From assembly GCF_014306105.1 (NCBI RefSeq), contig NZ_JACRVF010000007.1, positions 99,440 through 163,439 of the forward strand: DNA of 64,000 nt. Direction: 5' to 3'. Origin of the DNA: Pontibacter cellulosilyticus (GTDB lineage: Bacteria > Bacteroidota > Bacteroidia > Cytophagales > Hymenobacteraceae). Of the stretch, positions 61,349 to 64,000 are shown in pieces; position 1 is the first letter of the stretch, and the number at the start of each line of letters is the position of its first letter. Position numbers and translations under genes: made by a program. Under the pieces are notes generated by a model. The model made no database searches and had not been told where the DNA came from. It saw only the letters and a list, made by a program, of their open reading frames with translations.

Positions 61349-62309
61349 GCGTTGGCACGATGCGCTGCAGGTCAGACAGCAATAGCTTGTTAAACTTTAT
61401 TACCCCAGACTGGCTCAGATGATTTGCATCCAAAAAGTCGTACCGGGAAGAGAGCTTTAAACCGGGCTTGATATTGTAGTCTATAAGGTTGGCGTTGCTC
61501 TCTTGGGCTAGCTTAGTTATTACTGCTGTGTAAGCATCGTAATTTTCAACACTGTCCTTCAGTTCCTTTGTAACAGGGGCAACCACAAAAACTAAGATCA
61601 CCTGCTGCTCTGCACACAATTCAGCAATCTTTCGGATGTAGTTCAGCTGCATTTCCGCAGTAGTAAAAGTGTATGGTCTTAGTGAGCTTAAAGACTCTGG
61701 TGAAAGTTTGTTTTCCCTTCTGTGCGATTCAGCAAACCCTCCCGGTACATACTGGTACTCTTCAAACTGTTCCTGGTCAGATGGATCTAATGGCTTAAAG
61801 GTGCTTCTCGCACCACTTAGTAACAATGTGTTCAGCAGCATCGGGTCTTTGCGGTGCCACACCATCTCCACCATGTTGTTGCTTATTTCTGAGTTTGATA
61901 TTATATCTACCCCAGCCTCTACTCCTTCTTCGGCTAAAATCTCCCAGAACAGGTCCATAACTACCACTTTGGGGTTAAACTGCTGCAGGTTTTCCCTGAG
62001 CAAATAGTAGGAGTCAGCGGGTGTTTGGGAGGAAGTGCCTAAGTTGAACGCGCTTATACCGCGCTCTTCAAAAAGCCTGGTATCAAAGCCCCTGTAAACT
62101 TGAGAAGACCCGATGAACAGCACCTCTATATCCTTCTGCTTTTTAGCCTCCTGAAGCCGCAGCAACGTATAGCCTGTTCCGCCTAAAGTATACTTTACAT
62201 TCGGCAGCCAGTTCACATTCCCGAACGTAAACAGTAATGCTACCGCCAGGACGTAAAAAGCTACCGCTACGGCCAGTACAGCAAAGATCCTGCTCAGGAG
62301 TTTTCTCAT
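61338..62309 (-). CDS. SGNH-hydrolase-like acyltransferase partner protein
   Basis: 323 residues with one N-terminal membrane helix (~8-30) and an outside domain with SGNH/GDSL features: GSS at 67-69 in VLFIGSSQVYRGFDT (block I), GTSSQTPADSYY (block II), and DANH (Asp294, His297) in block V. It resembles AlgX/AlgJ/DltD-type proteins that work with MBOAT acyltransferases. It is 3 bp downstream of the MBOAT gene, so the two are cotranscribed and probably act together. The motif residues fit, but the substrate is unknown. Confidence 0.8.
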   Translation of the reverse strand: MRKLLSRIFAVLAVAVAFYVLAVALLFTFGNVNWLPNVKYTLGGTGYTLLRLQEAKKQKDIEVLFIGSSQVYRGFDTRLFEERGISAFNLGTSSQTPADSYYLLRENLQQFNPKVVVMDLFWEILAEEGVEAGVDIISNSEISNNMVEMVWHRKDPMLLNTLLLSGARSTFKPLDPSDQEQFEEYQYVPGGFAESHRRENKLSPESLSSLRPYTFTTAEMQLNYIRKIAELCAEQQVILVFVVAPVTKELKDSVENYDAYTAVITKLAQESNANLIDYNIKPGLKLSSRYDFLDANHLSQSGVIKFNKLLLSDLQRIVPTLSK

Positions 62310-62312
62310 ATC

Positions 62313-63797
62313 TTAAAACTGGAAATAGATAAACTCTGTCTCCTTAAAGCTGCCAAATAAGTAGATAAATGCCACTACAGCCCCGTAAGCAGCTATTCTA
62401 ACAGCTGCAGGCAGCGAGGCAACCCTAAGCCTGATTTGATGCTCTAGCAACCACTCCACCAGAACAAGTAAAAGTATAACGCCACAAGCTATCAGGAATG
62501 ATGTTCTTGTTTGCCCCAGAAAAAGCCATGTATTTCTAAGACCATCTGTGTCATGTACTATGGCATTAACCGAGTCACTCAGGCCAGAAATCATGTGGCT
62601 GCAAATATACAAGGCGTCTGTTATAGAATTTGCTCTGAAAAACACCCACGCCAGGCAAACAAGTATAAAAATAGCCGCTACCTGCATAAACCTCTGCAGC
62701 TGCGGTAACTTGGCCAAGCCTATACTTCTGGGCAGCAAGTGGCTTTGGTTCTTTATTACTTCACCGGCGATTAGAAAAATGCCGTGTAGAGCTCCCCATA
62801 CTATAAAGGTCCAGTTGGCACCGTGCCAAAAGCCACTAATTACGAAGGTAATAAACAAGTTGTAGTACCAGCGCCATTTTACAACTCGGCTACCCCCAAG
62901 CGGGATGTAGAGGTAATCACGAAACCAAGTGGAAAGCGAAATGTGCCACCGGGCCCAGAACTCTCTAATGGATGCAGCGAAGTATGGCCTCCGGAAGTTT
63001 TCCATCAGTTTAAATCCCATCACTCTGGCTGCGCCTATAGCCATATCAGAATAACCTGAGAAATCGCAATAGATCTGAAAGGCAAAAAAAACAGTAGCGA
63101 TGATAAGCGGAATACCTTCATAGGCTGTTGGGTCGTTGTACACTTGATTTACCATCAAGGCCAGGCGGTCAGCTATCACCACTTTTTTCATCAAGCCCCA
63201 CGTCATTAGCCTGAGTCCGCTGGTTACGCGCTGGTAATTAAACTCGTGCCGCTGCTTGAGTTGGCCCAAAAGATTACCGGCCCGCTCTATTGGGCCCGCC
63301 ACCAACTGAGGAAAAAATGATATAAATAATGCAAATATACCCAGGTGTTTTTCCGGCTTAATCCTGCCGTGGTACACATCTATACTATAGCTCATCGTCT
63401 GGAAAGTATAGAACGAGATGCCCATGGGCAGCAGCAGCTCAAATGCCGGCGCAGCATATGCTATACCCAACCACCTGGAGAGGCTTTCAGTTGTGTCGCT
63501 AAAAAAGTTAAAGTACTTAAAGGCTACAAGGATGCCCAGGTTGGAGATAAGGCTGAGCCATAGCCACGGTTTTCGTTTATACTTCTCACTGTCTGTATAG
63601 CGCCCCATCATGCGCCCACAAGTATAATCTACTACTGTGGAGACAAGAAGTATAATCGCATACGCTGCACGCCAAAACATATAAAAGGCGTAGCTGGAAA
63701 TGAGCAGCAAAACCCAACGAAAGCGGTGCGGCAGCAGAAAGTATAAACCCACCACTGTCGGGAAAAATACTAAGAACTCAAAAGAGTTAAATAACAT
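62313..63797 (-). CDS. MBOAT-family O-acyltransferase (AlgI/DltB-like)
   Basis: 494 residues with about 11 membrane helices. Catalytic His325 in GFWHGANWTF (322-331) and the second conserved region FWARWHISLSTWFRDYLYIP (280-299) are typical of membrane acyltransferases that pass acetyl groups to exopolysaccharide or cell-wall polymers outside the membrane. The following gene supplies a likely transfer partner. The end of rfbA lies upstream on the same strand, which points to an O-acetylated surface polysaccharide. Confidence 0.93.
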   Translation of the reverse strand: MLFNSFEFLVFFPTVVGLYFLLPHRFRWVLLLISSYAFYMFWRAAYAIILLVSTVVDYTCGRMMGRYTDSEKYKRKPWLWLSLISNLGILVAFKYFNFFSDTTESLSRWLGIAYAAPAFELLLPMGISFYTFQTMSYSIDVYHGRIKPEKHLGIFALFISFFPQLVAGPIERAGNLLGQLKQRHEFNYQRVTSGLRLMTWGLMKKVVIADRLALMVNQVYNDPTAYEGIPLIIATVFFAFQIYCDFSGYSDMAIGAARVMGFKLMENFRRPYFAASIREFWARWHISLSTWFRDYLYIPLGGSRVVKWRWYYNLFITFVISGFWHGANWTFIVWGALHGIFLIAGEVIKNQSHLLPRSIGLAKLPQLQRFMQVAAIFILVCLAWVFFRANSITDALYICSHMISGLSDSVNAIVHDTDGLRNTWLFLGQTRTSFLIACGVILLLVLVEWLLEHQIRLRVASLPAAVRIAAYGAVVAFIYLFGSFKETEFIYFQF

Positions 63798-63873
63798 GGC
63801 AACCTACAACTATACTACAGCAAAAGAATGGTGTTCACGTCTGTACATATAGGTGCAGGCTGCCATGTATATA

Positions 63874-64000
63874 TTAAGCTTCTCTGAGCACGCTTAGCAG
63901 GTAGTCGCCGTAGCCGCTCTTGCGCAGTGGCTCGGCGATCCTTTGCAGCTGCTCGGCATTTATAAAGCCCATGCGGTAAGCCACCTCCTCGATGCAGCCG
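63874..64000 (-). CDS. rfbA: Glucose-1-phosphate thymidylyltransferase, C-terminal part (partial)
   Basis: The last 41 codons and the stop (63874-63876) of a minus-strand gene that runs off the window. The visible sequence, from GCIEEVAYRMGFI to SGYGDYLLSVLREA, is the characteristic end of RfbA/RmlA, which makes dTDP-glucose for rhamnose and other deoxysugars. A 76-bp spacer separates it from the MBOAT gene. Confidence 0.92.
   Translation of the reverse strand, partial: GCIEEVAYRMGFINAEQLQRIAEPLRKSGYGDYLLSVLREA

Larger units (their letters stand above)
1..64000. repeat. Dispersed heptamer AAGTATA/TATACTT
   Basis: A hand scan of the whole window finds about 148 exact copies, about 70 as AAGTATA and 78 as TATACTT on the + strand. 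Random expectation at this base composition is about 11. Copies lie in coding DNA in all three frames (Ser-Ile AGT ATA near 14131, Lys-Tyr AAG TAT near 11035, Val-Tyr GTA TAC near 12616) and in spacers and terminators. Back-to-back copies (AAGTATACTT) occur near 1924, 27704, 30387, 36845 and 62187. Long gaps include the kmo gene and about 53.3-56.4 kb. The related CATACTT is also common. The function is unknown; the count is by eye and may be off by several. Confidence 0.85.

Overview
The window comes from a Bacteroidota chromosome, most likely order Cytophagales, family Hymenobacteraceae (Pontibacter-like). The evidence is: two proteins with C-terminal type IX secretion sorting domains (one of the gliding-motility CHU_C type), a SusC-like TonB-dependent receptor, many signal-peptide proteins and lipoproteins of Bacteroidota-only families, a LytS/LytTR two-component pair, few Shine-Dalgarno sequences, and several -7 boxes of the Bacteroidota form TAnnTTTG. 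It is ordinary chromosome with no phage, plasmid, CRISPR, rRNA or tRNA genes. The mobile-looking DNA consists of small palindromic intergenic repeats.

Layout. 1-6.7 kb: end of an unidentified gene, a DUF2795 protein, an orphan ABC ATPase, ispD (isoprenoids), a Vat/CatB-like acetyltransferase, queA (queuosine), a MacB/FtsX-type permease and a LOG-family protein. 6.9-12.4 kb: AraC regulator, a secreted two-domain protein, a large type IX-secreted Ig-repeat protein, a DUF202 protein. 12.5-22 kb: uvrA, a tandem pair of DUF4142 lipoproteins, several secreted proteins of unknown function, a PaaG-like crotonase and a type IX substrate. 22-30 kb: PAP2-like protein, rpoN, asnS, a tandem pair of novel secreted paralogues and a DUF4168 protein. 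30-34.8 kb: TonB-dependent receptor, TPR protein, LytS-type kinase and LytTR regulator, closely spaced on one strand.

34.8-46.2 kb is the metabolic centrepiece: kynurenine 3-monooxygenase, kynureninase, 3-hydroxyanthranilate dioxygenase, ACMS decarboxylase and a 2-aminomuconate semialdehyde dehydrogenase-like enzyme, that is, most of the oxidative tryptophan (kynurenine) catabolic route. They are interleaved with a Na+/H+ antiporter, an AlkB homologue, an alanine/glycine symporter, a GNAT and an SDR whose catalytic Tyr/Lys are replaced. Tryptophan dioxygenase and aminomuconate deaminase are not in the window.

46.3-64 kb: a (p)ppGpp synthetase-like protein, an S41 peptidase, a DPP-IV peptidase, a FadL-like porin with a Tyr/Pro-rich lipoprotein, proS, the NfeD-FloA membrane-microdomain pair, a lipoprotein, an isopenicillin-N-synthase-like dioxygenase, chrA, then an MBOAT/SGNH acylation pair next to the end of rfbA (dTDP-sugar synthesis), suggesting the edge of a surface-polysaccharide locus.

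The most striking signal is not a gene. The heptamer AAGTATA/TATACTT occurs about 150 times by hand count (roughly one per 430 bp; base composition predicts about 11), on both strands, in all reading frames of genes and in spacers, including terminator stems. This looks like a genome-wide DNA-level signal (uptake-sequence-like, Chi-like, or a nucleoid/architectural site). In addition there are two copies of a ~200-bp element with near-perfect 37-bp terminal inverted repeats, one copy of a different palindromic repeat, and three AT-rich intergenic repeats.
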